A stretch of DNA of 64,000 nucleotides, taken from the NCBI GenBank assembly GCA_000597885.1, contig CP004371.1:62001-126000 (forward strand), written 5' to 3'. The position numbers were made by a program, and so were the translations under genes. Shown one piece after another: positions 9,792 to 18,150 of the stretch (its first letter is position 1; the number at the start of each line of letters is the position of its first letter). The stretch is from Flammeovirgaceae bacterium 311 (GTDB taxonomy: Bacteria; Bacteroidota; Bacteroidia; Cytophagales; Cyclobacteriaceae). The notes below the pieces were generated by a model that was not told the DNA's origin, made no database searches, and saw only the letters and a list, made by a program, of their open reading frames with translations.

Positions 9792-9890
9792 ACAAAGTAT
9801 ATAGTATCTGGTATATGGTATATTGATGATTGAAAGGCAGGATATTCCTGCCGGTGTCATTGTACCATATACCAATACCCTGTACTTTGT
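9792..9890 (+). repeat. Intergenic inverted-repeat element B (99-nt imperfect hairpin)
   Basis: Three nested complementary blocks make a long hairpin: ACAAAGTA 9792-9799 with TACTTTGT 9883-9890; GGTATATGGTA 9810-9820 with TACCATATACC 9863-9873 (perfect 11 bp); GGCAGGA 9836-9842 with TCCTGCC 9846-9852. It lies between tldE and the next gene and shares the 12-mer ATACCAATACCC with element A. Confidence 0.85.
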
Positions 9891-9925
9891 ACCGACTACC
9901 CCTAACGGCAATTAATAACTTGATT

Positions 9926-10363
9926 ATGGACGCAGACTTATACTTATCTTTTCACCTGGCAGAGATAGGCAGAACACTGGTGATAGATGGCGATGGTTTC
10001 TCGGTGTATGCCTTTTTGCTGAAAGAAGATGAAGAAACTATCGACTTTGATGGTTTTCTGTGCTCCACCGGAACACTGGTTGACAATGAAGCTGAAGTTG
10101 GGAGGTATATTCAGGAGGGTAATCAGCCCCCCCTGATGAAGCAATATGCAAATGAATTCTCTGTGGTAAAAGACCTGAAAGCGGAAGAGGTCGGGGTAGA
10201 GGTGCTGGATCAGGAAACCCTGGCAGTAAGTATTCGGGGGAAACAATATCTCCTGCTGGATAGTGCCGAAAAGCAGGCGTACAGCATTGCTGTTAGCGAA
10301 GATGGCCCCTACGGTTATGTACTAATGTCGGGCGACGACGAAGACGAGGAGAAGGAGGAATAG
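9926..10363 (+). CDS. Acidic hypothetical protein at the head of the MoxR operon
   Basis: 145 residues, strongly acidic with a DDEDEEKEE tail, soluble, no signal or membrane segment. I do not recognise the family. An in-frame TTG at 9830 would extend it through repeat element B and is rejected; the ATG at 9926 is used. It ends 7 bp before the DUF4159 gene, so it is probably the first gene of that operon. Its role is unknown. Confidence 0.75.
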   Translation: MDADLYLSFHLAEIGRTLVIDGDGFSVYAFLLKEDEETIDFDGFLCSTGTLVDNEAEVGRYIQEGNQPPLMKQYANEFSVVKDLKAEEVGVEVLDQETLAVSIRGKQYLLLDSAEKQAYSIAVSEDGPYGYVLMSGDDEDEEKEE

Positions 10364-10370
10364 GCAGCAC

Positions 10371-10988
10371 ATGAGCAAGTTCTTTTTTACACGCTTGCAG
10401 TACAACAGTGGTGACTGGAACGTAGATCAGCGTATGCCTTCCAACCTCATGCACTCAATCATACAATACACTAAAATTCCGGTAGATACCCAGGAGCGAA
10501 TTGTACCGTTATCCAGCAAGCAGATTTTTGAAGCGCCTTTCTGTTACCTTAGCGGGCATAAGCTGGTGGAGTTCGATGAGGAAGAGGCCCGTAATTTTAA
10601 GGCCTATGTGAACAGGGGCGGTTTTGTTTTTGTAGACGACTGCAACCACGATATAGATGGCCTCTTCGCCAAATCTTTTGAGATACAGATGGCCAGGCTG
10701 TTTGGTGAAGGTGCCCTTAAAAAGATCTCCAACCGCCATCCACTCTATTCTTCCTTTTTCAGGTTTGAGGAGGGTCCGCCTACCACCGGATTTGAATTGA
10801 ACGGCTGGGGCGATGACCTGGTGCACGATTATCTGAAAGCTATTGAGATAGACGGAAAAATCAGGGTGCTCTACAGCAACAAAGATTATGGCTGCGAGTG
10901 GGATTACGACTTTCGGAACAAGCGCTGGCTGGCCGAAGACAATACAAAGTTTGGGGTGAATATAGTGGTATATGCCCTTACTGCTTAA
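10371..10988 (+). CDS. DUF4159-family protein
   Basis: 205 residues beginning FFFTRLQYNSGDWNVDQRMP and containing YVNRGGFVFVDDCNHDIDG, the signature of DUF4159 (PF13709), a glutamine-amidotransferase-like fold usually encoded beside MoxR, DUF58 and BatA genes, as here. No catalytic role is established. It has no signal peptide in this copy. It is separated from its operon neighbours by only 7 and 9 bp. Confidence 0.88.
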   Translation: MSKFFFTRLQYNSGDWNVDQRMPSNLMHSIIQYTKIPVDTQERIVPLSSKQIFEAPFCYLSGHKLVEFDEEEARNFKAYVNRGGFVFVDDCNHDIDGLFAKSFEIQMARLFGEGALKKISNRHPLYSSFFRFEEGPPTTGFELNGWGDDLVHDYLKAIEIDGKIRVLYSNKDYGCEWDYDFRNKRWLAEDNTKFGVNIVVYALTA

Positions 10989-10997
10989 CAACGAGCT

Positions 10998-11993
10998 ATG
11001 CAAACTGCACATTATACTGAGGAGGAATTAACTACACTACCCCGCTTGCTGCCTCAGCTGCGGCAGGCTATCGGACAGGCCGTGGTGGGGCAGCAGGAGG
11101 TGGTAGATCAGCTGTTGGTAACCTTGCTGGCGGGTGGCCATGCCCTGCTGGAGGGGGTTCCGGGCCTTGCCAAAACATTGATGGTGCGCTCACTGGCCCA
11201 GGCGCTGCACCTTAAATTCAGGCGCATACAGTTTACACCCGATCTGATGCCCGGCGATCTGATTGGTACGGAAATATTGGAAGAAGATAGGCAGACCGGT
11301 CACCATCATTTTATTTTCAACCAGGGGCCACTGTTCGCCAACATTGTACTGGCTGACGAAATAAACCGCACACCTCCCAAAACTCAGGCTGCCCTGCTGG
11401 AGGCCATGCAGGAGAGCAACATTACCTGGTCGGGCAAAACCTATGAGCTGGAGCAGCCCTACTTGATACTCGCCACACAAAATCCCTTGGAGCAGGCAGG
11501 CACATTTCCCCTGCCCGAGGCACAGCTGGACCGTTTCCTGCTCTACATACGACTGGGGTATCCCAGCATGCAGGAGGAGGTGGAGATCTTAAGCCGTACC
11601 ACTTCCAACGAGAAAGCAGCAATAGAACCTGTAATGGGGAGCGAAGAAATTATTCGCCTGCGGCGGATGGTACGTGACCTGCCTGTTAGCCCGGAGCTGC
11701 TGGGGTGGGTAGCAGGGCTGGTTCAATCTACCCGGCCGGAGCAAAGCAGGAGTGCTTTTGTAAAGGAGTGGGTAAGCTGGGGCGCCGGACCCCGCGCCGG
11801 GCAAGCCCTGGTACTGGCCGCCAAAGCCCATGCACTGATGCACAACAGGCTTTCCGTAATTCCCGAAGATCTTGCATGGGCAGCAAAACCAGTATTGCGG
11901 CACCGCATCCTGCTTAATTTTGGTGCAGAAGCCGAGGGCATCACGCCCGATTCTGTTGTGGAACGCCTTTTGCAGGAGGAGGGTCGGCGATGA
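10998..11993 (+). CDS. MoxR-type AAA+ ATPase
   Basis: 331 residues. Walker A GVPGLAKT at 53-60, Walker B VLADEINR with D120 and E121, the MoxR hallmark PPKTQAALLEAMQE, sensor text ATQNPLEQAGTFPLPEAQLDRF, and the C-terminal lid. MoxR ATPases act as chaperones that activate partners carrying von Willebrand A domains, supplied here by the next gene. The stop overlaps the DUF58 start (ATGA), indicating translational coupling. Confidence 0.96.
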   Translation: MQTAHYTEEELTTLPRLLPQLRQAIGQAVVGQQEVVDQLLVTLLAGGHALLEGVPGLAKTLMVRSLAQALHLKFRRIQFTPDLMPGDLIGTEILEEDRQTGHHHFIFNQGPLFANIVLADEINRTPPKTQAALLEAMQESNITWSGKTYELEQPYLILATQNPLEQAGTFPLPEAQLDRFLLYIRLGYPSMQEEVEILSRTTSNEKAAIEPVMGSEEIIRLRRMVRDLPVSPELLGWVAGLVQSTRPEQSRSAFVKEWVSWGAGPRAGQALVLAAKAHALMHNRLSVIPEDLAWAAKPVLRHRILLNFGAEAEGITPDSVVERLLQEEGRR

Positions 11994-12892
11994 AAAGGGA
12001 GGAGTCACCATGGCTAAAGCCGGAGCTCCTCGATCTTCCGCACGGCCTGATGTTGTTTGCTCAAACTGCCCTACACCGGCTGGAGGGCGGGCTGCACCAA
12101 AGCCGCAGCAGCGGAGAAGAGCAGGAATTCAGCCAGTACAGGGCGTATCAGCCCGGCGACGACCTGCGCCTGCTCGACTGGAAGCTTTATGCCCGCAGCA
12201 AACGTCTTTATGTACGCCAGGCTGAAGTACCCCGCCAGATGCAGGTGCTGCTCCTGCTGGATGCCAGTGCTTCCATGCAGCACAGAAGCGGTGGCTGGTC
12301 TAAAATAAATTATGCTAAGGCACTGGCTGCTGCACTGGGCCTGCTCGCCCACCGGCAAAACGATGTGCCCGGCCTGCAGATCCTGTCCGATCAGCAGGAG
12401 CGCCAGCTGCTCTTCAGGCGCAGCAGGCACCACCTTCAGGAATATATTCAACTGCTGAAGATTACCGGTGCAGGGGGGAAATGGCCTGAAAGATTGCCCG
12501 CGGCCATGCTCCAACAGGCGCGTTCTGCCGGATTGGTATTGCTGATCACTGATCTGTGGGAGGAAGAAGAGGAGCTGAAAACAAGCCTGAGCCAGCTGTT
12601 GGGTTCCGGCCAGGACCTGCGCGTTTTACACCTGATTGCCCCCGAAGAGCAGGAGCCGCAGCAATTGGCCAATGGCATGATCCTGCAGGATCTGGAAACA
12701 GGCAAAAAAGTGCAACTGCGTTCTGGTAGCGACAAAAGAGCATCGGCAGATGCCTTTACTGTATGGCAGGAGGGCTGGAAAAACTGGCTGCAGCGCAGAG
12801 GCATCGGGTATATGCCATTAAGTATTGGTCAGGAGCCGCTTGCAGTGCTTAGGGCTTATCTGGGAAATAAAGGCAATCAAGCACCATGGTAA
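11990..12892 (+). CDS. DUF58-domain protein with von Willebrand A fold
   Basis: 300 residues. The DUF58 core YQPGDDLRLLDWKLYARSKRLYVRQ (residues 53-77) is followed by a metal-ion-dependent adhesion site, LLLLDASASM (D91, S93, S95). It is the expected partner of the MoxR ATPase upstream. It overlaps its neighbours by 4 bp and 7 bp. It has no membrane anchor, unlike many longer DUF58 proteins, so it probably works at the membrane through the BatA-like protein that follows. Confidence 0.93.
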   Translation: MKREESPWLKPELLDLPHGLMLFAQTALHRLEGGLHQSRSSGEEQEFSQYRAYQPGDDLRLLDWKLYARSKRLYVRQAEVPRQMQVLLLLDASASMQHRSGGWSKINYAKALAAALGLLAHRQNDVPGLQILSDQQERQLLFRRSRHHLQEYIQLLKITGAGGKWPERLPAAMLQQARSAGLVLLITDLWEEEEELKTSLSQLLGSGQDLRVLHLIAPEEQEPQQLANGMILQDLETGKKVQLRSGSDKRASADAFTVWQEGWKNWLQRRGIGYMPLSIGQEPLAVLRAYLGNKGNQAPW

Positions 12893-14166
12893 TACAGCTG
12901 CTACAACCCCAGATGCTGTGGGGACTGCTGGGACTTGCCGTTCCTATTGCCATTCACCTGCTGCACAAACGCAGCAGCCGGGTGCTGATGGTGGGGAGTT
13001 TAAAAACATTTACAGGCGGTGCTCCGGTACAGGCCCGCAGTTTGCGGCCTAATGAGCTTTGGCTCCTGCTGCTTCGCTGCCTGCTGTTTTCCCTGTTGGT
13101 GATGTTGCTCTGCGAACCGATGATGTACCAGGAAGAGGAGGAACAGAAACGTTATCTCTTTATAGCACCGGAGCTGGCTGCACTAAGTAATGCGGATAGT
13201 ATTGCTGCTTTGGGGTATGAACCAAGGTTGTTACAGCCAGGGCTTCCGCTCCTGCAGAAGAATGTAGTGCCAGATACAAGCCCCTTCAGCTACTGGGATG
13301 TATTCCGGGAAATAGAAGGACTGGACAATGCAGGTGATTCTGTCTGGATCCGGTTTTACCCCTTCCTGAACCGATTTAGTGGTGATCGCCCGGCTCTTTC
13401 GAAAATCTTTGTGCCGCTGCCAGAGGCACCAAAGCAGCTGCACCTGGCACAGGCCATACAATTAACCGACAGCCGCCTGCTGCTCCAGTATTGGCAGGAA
13501 GAACAGGGGCTGTGGCGACTGGTTACCGAAACCCATGCTGCAGCAGATCTCTCGCAGCTTCAGCAGAAGTATGGCATTACGATCAGCCCGGAAGCACCCG
13601 ACACCTTACGGATTATGCTGCAGCATCCTGCTGATGCACAGCAGGAAGCCCGTATGTGGCAAACAGCACTACAACTCATAGATAGTCTGCAGCCCGCCCG
13701 GGTATTGCAGCTGGAGACACTTCCTGACCTTACGCAGTTACCTGAAAATTTTCCTCAGGTATGGGTGTGGCTGGCAAGAAAAGAACCCCCCGAAGCTTTT
13801 CTAGAGGCCGAAAACATCAGCAGGTTCAGGCTTTCAGAAGAAGAAGGCGTGGACTGGTTTAGCGGTAACGGGGGAATACATAAACCAGTCATGGTACATT
13901 CTACATTGCAGGCACAGCAACATAACCGGGTACAGCTGGCGCGTTTTCTACCACAACTTATGGAAATGCTTCCATTGGCAGACAGTCCGGCCTCACCGCC
14001 AGTACTGTTGAGTCAGGAACAATGGCAGCCAGAGCAGCGGCAGCCTGGCCAGCATGCTTTTATAGCATCAGCAGGAAAAGAAGAGGGGGTGCCTTTGGAG
14101 AATTATCTTTGGATAGCGTTAGTACTTGTTTTGATAGTGGAAAGATGGCTAAGCCTGCGAAAATAG
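12886..14166 (+). CDS. BatA-like membrane protein
   Basis: 426 residues starting with the typical BatA N-terminal text (LLGLAVPIAIHLLHKRSSRVLMVGSLKTF), a membrane hairpin in the first 75 residues, a long extracytoplasmic region without a clear von Willebrand motif, and a final membrane segment (residues about 402-420). The family belongs to MoxR/Bat membrane systems linked to envelope stress and metabolism. It overlaps the next gene's start by 22 bp. Confidence 0.85.
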   Translation: MVIQLLQPQMLWGLLGLAVPIAIHLLHKRSSRVLMVGSLKTFTGGAPVQARSLRPNELWLLLLRCLLFSLLVMLLCEPMMYQEEEEQKRYLFIAPELAALSNADSIAALGYEPRLLQPGLPLLQKNVVPDTSPFSYWDVFREIEGLDNAGDSVWIRFYPFLNRFSGDRPALSKIFVPLPEAPKQLHLAQAIQLTDSRLLLQYWQEEQGLWRLVTETHAAADLSQLQQKYGITISPEAPDTLRIMLQHPADAQQEARMWQTALQLIDSLQPARVLQLETLPDLTQLPENFPQVWVWLARKEPPEAFLEAENISRFRLSEEEGVDWFSGNGGIHKPVMVHSTLQAQQHNRVQLARFLPQLMEMLPLADSPASPPVLLSQEQWQPEQRQPGQHAFIASAGKEEGVPLENYLWIALVLVLIVERWLSLRK

Positions 14167-16382
14167 AACCTGTACATCCTTTACTTAAATTACAGCGGCG
14201 CTGGCAATGGCAGCACTTGCTTAAGCTGCTGCTGCAGGCACTTGCCCCGGCACTGGCAATCCTTTTTTTGCTCCTTTTGTGGCTGCCTTTGCTGCCTTCG
14301 GTTCTTTTTGCCACTGCTGCACTCATAGCCATTTTTGTTTTACTATTTCGCAGAAAACCCCTGAACAGGATTACACCGGCCAGAACAGCTGCCTGGCTGG
14401 ACAAGCAGCATCCTGAATTGCAACACAGCAGCAGCTTGTTGCTTCAGCAACCGGAACAGCTAAGTTTACCCGCCCGCCTGCAGCGCAGGCGTATAGGGGA
14501 GCTGGTAACAGCGTTTGCAGACAGGCAGCGCCCGCCTGTGCACTTTGCCACCTCCCTGGGAATATTGGGACTTGTATTTCTGGCAGGTATGCTGCTGGTG
14601 CGTGTATGGCAGCCATCTGTAAACGTTTCGAGTCCTTTTAGTGCCTCGCTGCCAGCGAACCTACCAGATTCTGTAAAAGACCAGATAGAGGAAGTACAGC
14701 GTGCATTGCCAGAGCTCCGGTCAGCAAGGGTACGGCTGGCACCACCCCATTATACCGGCCAGGCCGCCAGATTTCACGAACTAAGTGATCTGCAGGCGCC
14801 GGAGAACAGCAGTGTTACCTGGCAGTTAACATTTAACGATGCGGTGAAATGGGTTTTTCTTACAGATCAGCACTATGATACCCTGCGTTTTCAGAAGACC
14901 AGCAAAGGAGACTGGACTACGCAACTGTTAGCCCAGAGGCCCGTTTTTTACCGCATTGGTTATGCCACAGCAACAGATACTGCCTTTAGTCCCTTTATTA
15001 GGATCAGCGTGCAGCCTGATGAGCCTCCCCGTGTTAGCATTCTGGCACCTGAACAGTACCTGCTGGAGCAGGAAGGAGGAGCCTTTACAGTTTCTGTAGA
15101 AGCAGCAGATGATTACGGCCTCGAAGATGTTTACCTAAGCCTCACCATCAGCAGGGGGAGTGGAGAAAATGTAAGCTTCAGGGAAGAGAAACGCTGGCTA
15201 AAGGTGGCAACAGGAGCCAAAGAAGCTGCTGAACAGCTGCGGCTGGATCCAAAAGCACTGGGCATGCAGCCGGGCGATGAGCTCTACTACCGTCTGGAGG
15301 CTCATGACAATAAACCTCCGCGGGGGCAGCACAGGCGCAGCAACAGCTGGTTTTACCAGTGGAAAGATACTGCAGAAGCCGTGAGCATGATGAGCAGTGG
15401 CCTGGCGCTGGATGTGGAACCAGAATTTTTCCGCAGCCAGCGGCAGATCATCATCGATACAGAAAAACTCATCAGCACCCAAACATCAACCCAACAGGAA
15501 GAATGGGAAAAAAAGAATCAGAACCTGGCCATAGATCAGAAACTGCTGCGCCTGCGTTACGGAAAATTCCTGGGCGAAGAGTTTGTGAGCGATGCAGGAG
15601 GTGTAGCTACCTTACAGAATGAAGATGATCATGAGCATCAAGAGGGGGAAGCTCATGAAAATGAGCGCCATGAGCACGATGTACATGGCCATGAGCAGCC
15701 GGCAGGAGCAGCACCTGCAGCAGGCCTGGTGGAGATGTTTGGCCATGCGCATGATACCGAAGAAGGCGCGACTTTCTATGAAGAAAGCATTAAAGTAAAG
15801 CTTAAGGCAGCGCTTGCTGAAATGTGGGAAGCAGAAAAATTCCTGCGCCTTTCACAGCCCCGGCAAGCACTACCTTACGAACACAGGGCACTTAAGATCA
15901 TCAAGGAAGTGCAGCAGTCAACGCAGATATATGTAGAACGGGTGGGGCTTGATCTGCCAGCGCTTATACCTCAGGAGCACCGCCTGAAAGGAGAGCAGGA
16001 GGCTATCAATCCTGATAATCAGTTCCGCCGGAGTTCTGCAAGCGATACTCTGGCAGCTTCCGGAAAGCTGGTGTCCAGGCTTTCGTTCTGGCAAAAAGGT
16101 ACCGCTTTAACACAGGCAGAGCAACAGCTCTCGCGGCAGGCATCCGGAGAGGTGGCGCGCCTGCTCGTGCTGGGCGGACCCTATATGCAGTATTTCTATC
16201 TCCTGAACAGCTTGAACAGTCTGCAGGAAAGCAGTGTGCCTTCTGTTGGTGATGTGCGCAGGGTAGAACAGGGGCTGTATAAGTTGTTGCCTAAGCAAGC
16301 CCTGCCTACAGCCCGGCCGCAATTTCTGCACCAGCAGCATCGGCAATTTCTTGAAACAGTAAGCCCCGGAACAAATGATTGA
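14145..16382 (+). CDS. DUF4175-like membrane protein with a histidine-rich insert
   Basis: 745 residues from the ATG at 14145; a longer frame from 14022 would run deep into the preceding gene and is rejected. Two membrane segments lie in the first ~70 residues and another near 130-150, followed by a large extracytoplasmic part with Ig-like and coiled-coil text. I assign it to the DUF4175-like group by context and layout. Residues 496-536 hold nine histidines in an acidic, HEH/HGH-rich insert that looks metal-binding. It overlaps the next gene by 8 bp. Confidence 0.75.
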   Translation: MAKPAKIEPVHPLLKLQRRWQWQHLLKLLLQALAPALAILFLLLLWLPLLPSVLFATAALIAIFVLLFRRKPLNRITPARTAAWLDKQHPELQHSSSLLLQQPEQLSLPARLQRRRIGELVTAFADRQRPPVHFATSLGILGLVFLAGMLLVRVWQPSVNVSSPFSASLPANLPDSVKDQIEEVQRALPELRSARVRLAPPHYTGQAARFHELSDLQAPENSSVTWQLTFNDAVKWVFLTDQHYDTLRFQKTSKGDWTTQLLAQRPVFYRIGYATATDTAFSPFIRISVQPDEPPRVSILAPEQYLLEQEGGAFTVSVEAADDYGLEDVYLSLTISRGSGENVSFREEKRWLKVATGAKEAAEQLRLDPKALGMQPGDELYYRLEAHDNKPPRGQHRRSNSWFYQWKDTAEAVSMMSSGLALDVEPEFFRSQRQIIIDTEKLISTQTSTQQEEWEKKNQNLAIDQKLLRLRYGKFLGEEFVSDAGGVATLQNEDDHEHQEGEAHENERHEHDVHGHEQPAGAAPAAGLVEMFGHAHDTEEGATFYEESIKVKLKAALAEMWEAEKFLRLSQPRQALPYEHRALKIIKEVQQSTQIYVERVGLDLPALIPQEHRLKGEQEAINPDNQFRRSSASDTLAASGKLVSRLSFWQKGTALTQAEQQLSRQASGEVARLLVLGGPYMQYFYLLNSLNSLQESSVPSVGDVRRVEQGLYKLLPKQALPTARPQFLHQQHRQFLETVSPGTND

Positions 16383-18129
16383 AAGTGTACCTCTCTATAA
16401 CTGGATAATATGGATCCTGGGTCTTATATTGTTCATAGCCCTGGCCTATGCAGAAATCAGGCGTAGCGGCTGGGGCAGCAGGATACTGATCAGGGTGCTA
16501 TTGCTGCTCATTGCTATTTCCGGGCTGCTGGGGGTAGCGCTGAAACCAGCCTACCAGGCATCAGAAAGCACCACCACCATCATACTGAATGGCAAGGCTG
16601 GGGAGCAGCTGGATAGTCTGCTGCAGGTAAATTCTGCAGCCGTCGTTTACAGCCTGCAGCCACACCGGCGATATCCTCTGCTGGAGGGCATGAGTTATCT
16701 ATCCCGATATATTGCTCCCGGCAGTAAAGTCATATTAACAGGCAGAGGATTGCCTGCGCAGGAGCTGGCATATCTAAAGGATTATCAGTTTAGTTATGTA
16801 CCGGCAGCCAATGCGGGTGGTGTTACAGCACTAAATTATAGCCGTCGTTTAAGTCCTTCCGATACACTGGTGGTGCAGGGAGCATGGCATGCACCGGCAG
16901 CAGCCCATAAACTGCTGCTTTCCCTGGGTGGAACAGCTATGGATTCTGTGGTTGCTGAAAAAAAGGGTAGGGCTGACTTTTTACTTAAAGCAGCAAACCA
17001 TCTTTCAGGCACAAGTTTGTACCAGCTATACTGGCTTGGCCGCGGGGGCGATACACTTGCTGATTATGCACTGCCTGTTCATGTTCCCGAACCTGTGGCT
17101 TTACAGCTGGCATTGCTTACCGCCTATCCGGAGCCGGAAAGTAAATACCTGAAAGAACTGCTGATGCAGGAGGGGCATAAATTGTATTATTCCGCCCGCC
17201 TGGCACCCGGAAAGAGCGTAAAAGAATGGATAAACTTACCTCGGGAATCAATTTTATTCAGTGAAAGAGGGTTATCTGCCTGGGATGTACTTATTTTAGG
17301 TGCAGGATTTTACGGTGAACTGGGAAGCAGCCCCCGACAGGCAATAAGCACTGCTGTGCAGCAGCAGGGTATGGGAATATTGCTATATCCCGATGCAGAA
17401 AGTAATCTTATAAACTGGCAGGGGAGCCGCATTCAGTTTGCACAGCAGGAGGTGAGGGATACCCTGACGGTGAGGGGCGTAAAACTGTCACTGGCCTACA
17501 GACCCATGAGGCAGGTGCCACCTGGCTGGCAGGTGCTAGTAAGGGGCAACAGGGGTATAATAGCCATCAGCCGCAGGTATGGCCTTGGGCAGGTGGTGGT
17601 AAGCAGCAGTGTGGCAACTTACAGACTGGTACTGATGGGGCAGGCAAAGGCCCATCAGCAGTACTGGCACTGGCTGATTGCTGAAGCCCTGCCGCTGGAA
17701 GCCAAAGAAGCGCAGTGGGAATTACCTCAGAGTGCAGCAAAACATTTGCCGATACAGCTTGGGTTATATAGTACAGACAGTCTGCCCGGGCTACAGATAC
17801 TTGATCCACAGCAGCAAATTGAACAGGTACCTGTATGGCAGTCTCAGGTAAGACCCAATTACTGGCAACTCGAGTTCTGGCCTAGGCAAAAAGGTTTTTA
17901 TAAAGCCATAACCAGTGGCGATACAGTTGTTTTCCGGGTAGATAACAGCACTAATTCCATCCTGGAGGCACAAAGACAGGCCCAAATGCTGCGCTATCAG
18001 GCAAAGCAAACCCTGCCGGGAATACCGGCAACATTCTATATAGAAAAGCCTGTTTCTCCCTGGCTTTTTTATTTACTTTTTATTGCAGGAATGGGAGGAC
18101 TCTGGCTGGAAAAGAAGCTAAACGGATAG
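16375..18129 (+). CDS. Membrane protein at the end of the MoxR/BatA operon
   Basis: 584 residues with two N-terminal membrane segments (about 8-25 and 38-55), a long extracytoplasmic middle and a C-terminal membrane segment ending in a basic tail. The middle part has alternating strand and helix text such as WDVLILGAGFYGELG, compatible with the amidotransferase-like fold seen in membrane proteins of similar operons, but no catalytic triad could be confirmed. Coupled to the gene upstream by an 8-bp overlap. Function unknown. Confidence 0.75.
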   Translation: MIESVPLYNWIIWILGLILFIALAYAEIRRSGWGSRILIRVLLLLIAISGLLGVALKPAYQASESTTTIILNGKAGEQLDSLLQVNSAAVVYSLQPHRRYPLLEGMSYLSRYIAPGSKVILTGRGLPAQELAYLKDYQFSYVPAANAGGVTALNYSRRLSPSDTLVVQGAWHAPAAAHKLLLSLGGTAMDSVVAEKKGRADFLLKAANHLSGTSLYQLYWLGRGGDTLADYALPVHVPEPVALQLALLTAYPEPESKYLKELLMQEGHKLYYSARLAPGKSVKEWINLPRESILFSERGLSAWDVLILGAGFYGELGSSPRQAISTAVQQQGMGILLYPDAESNLINWQGSRIQFAQQEVRDTLTVRGVKLSLAYRPMRQVPPGWQVLVRGNRGIIAISRRYGLGQVVVSSSVATYRLVLMGQAKAHQQYWHWLIAEALPLEAKEAQWELPQSAAKHLPIQLGLYSTDSLPGLQILDPQQQIEQVPVWQSQVRPNYWQLEFWPRQKGFYKAITSGDTVVFRVDNSTNSILEAQRQAQMLRYQAKQTLPGIPATFYIEKPVSPWLFYLLFIAGMGGLWLEKKLNG

Positions 18130-18150
18130 ATTGTAAAATTTATAATTTTC

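Noticed and set aside
9830-9925. N-terminal extension of the acidic protein from a TTG
   Set aside because: It would translate inverted-repeat element B; the ATG at 9926 is a better start.
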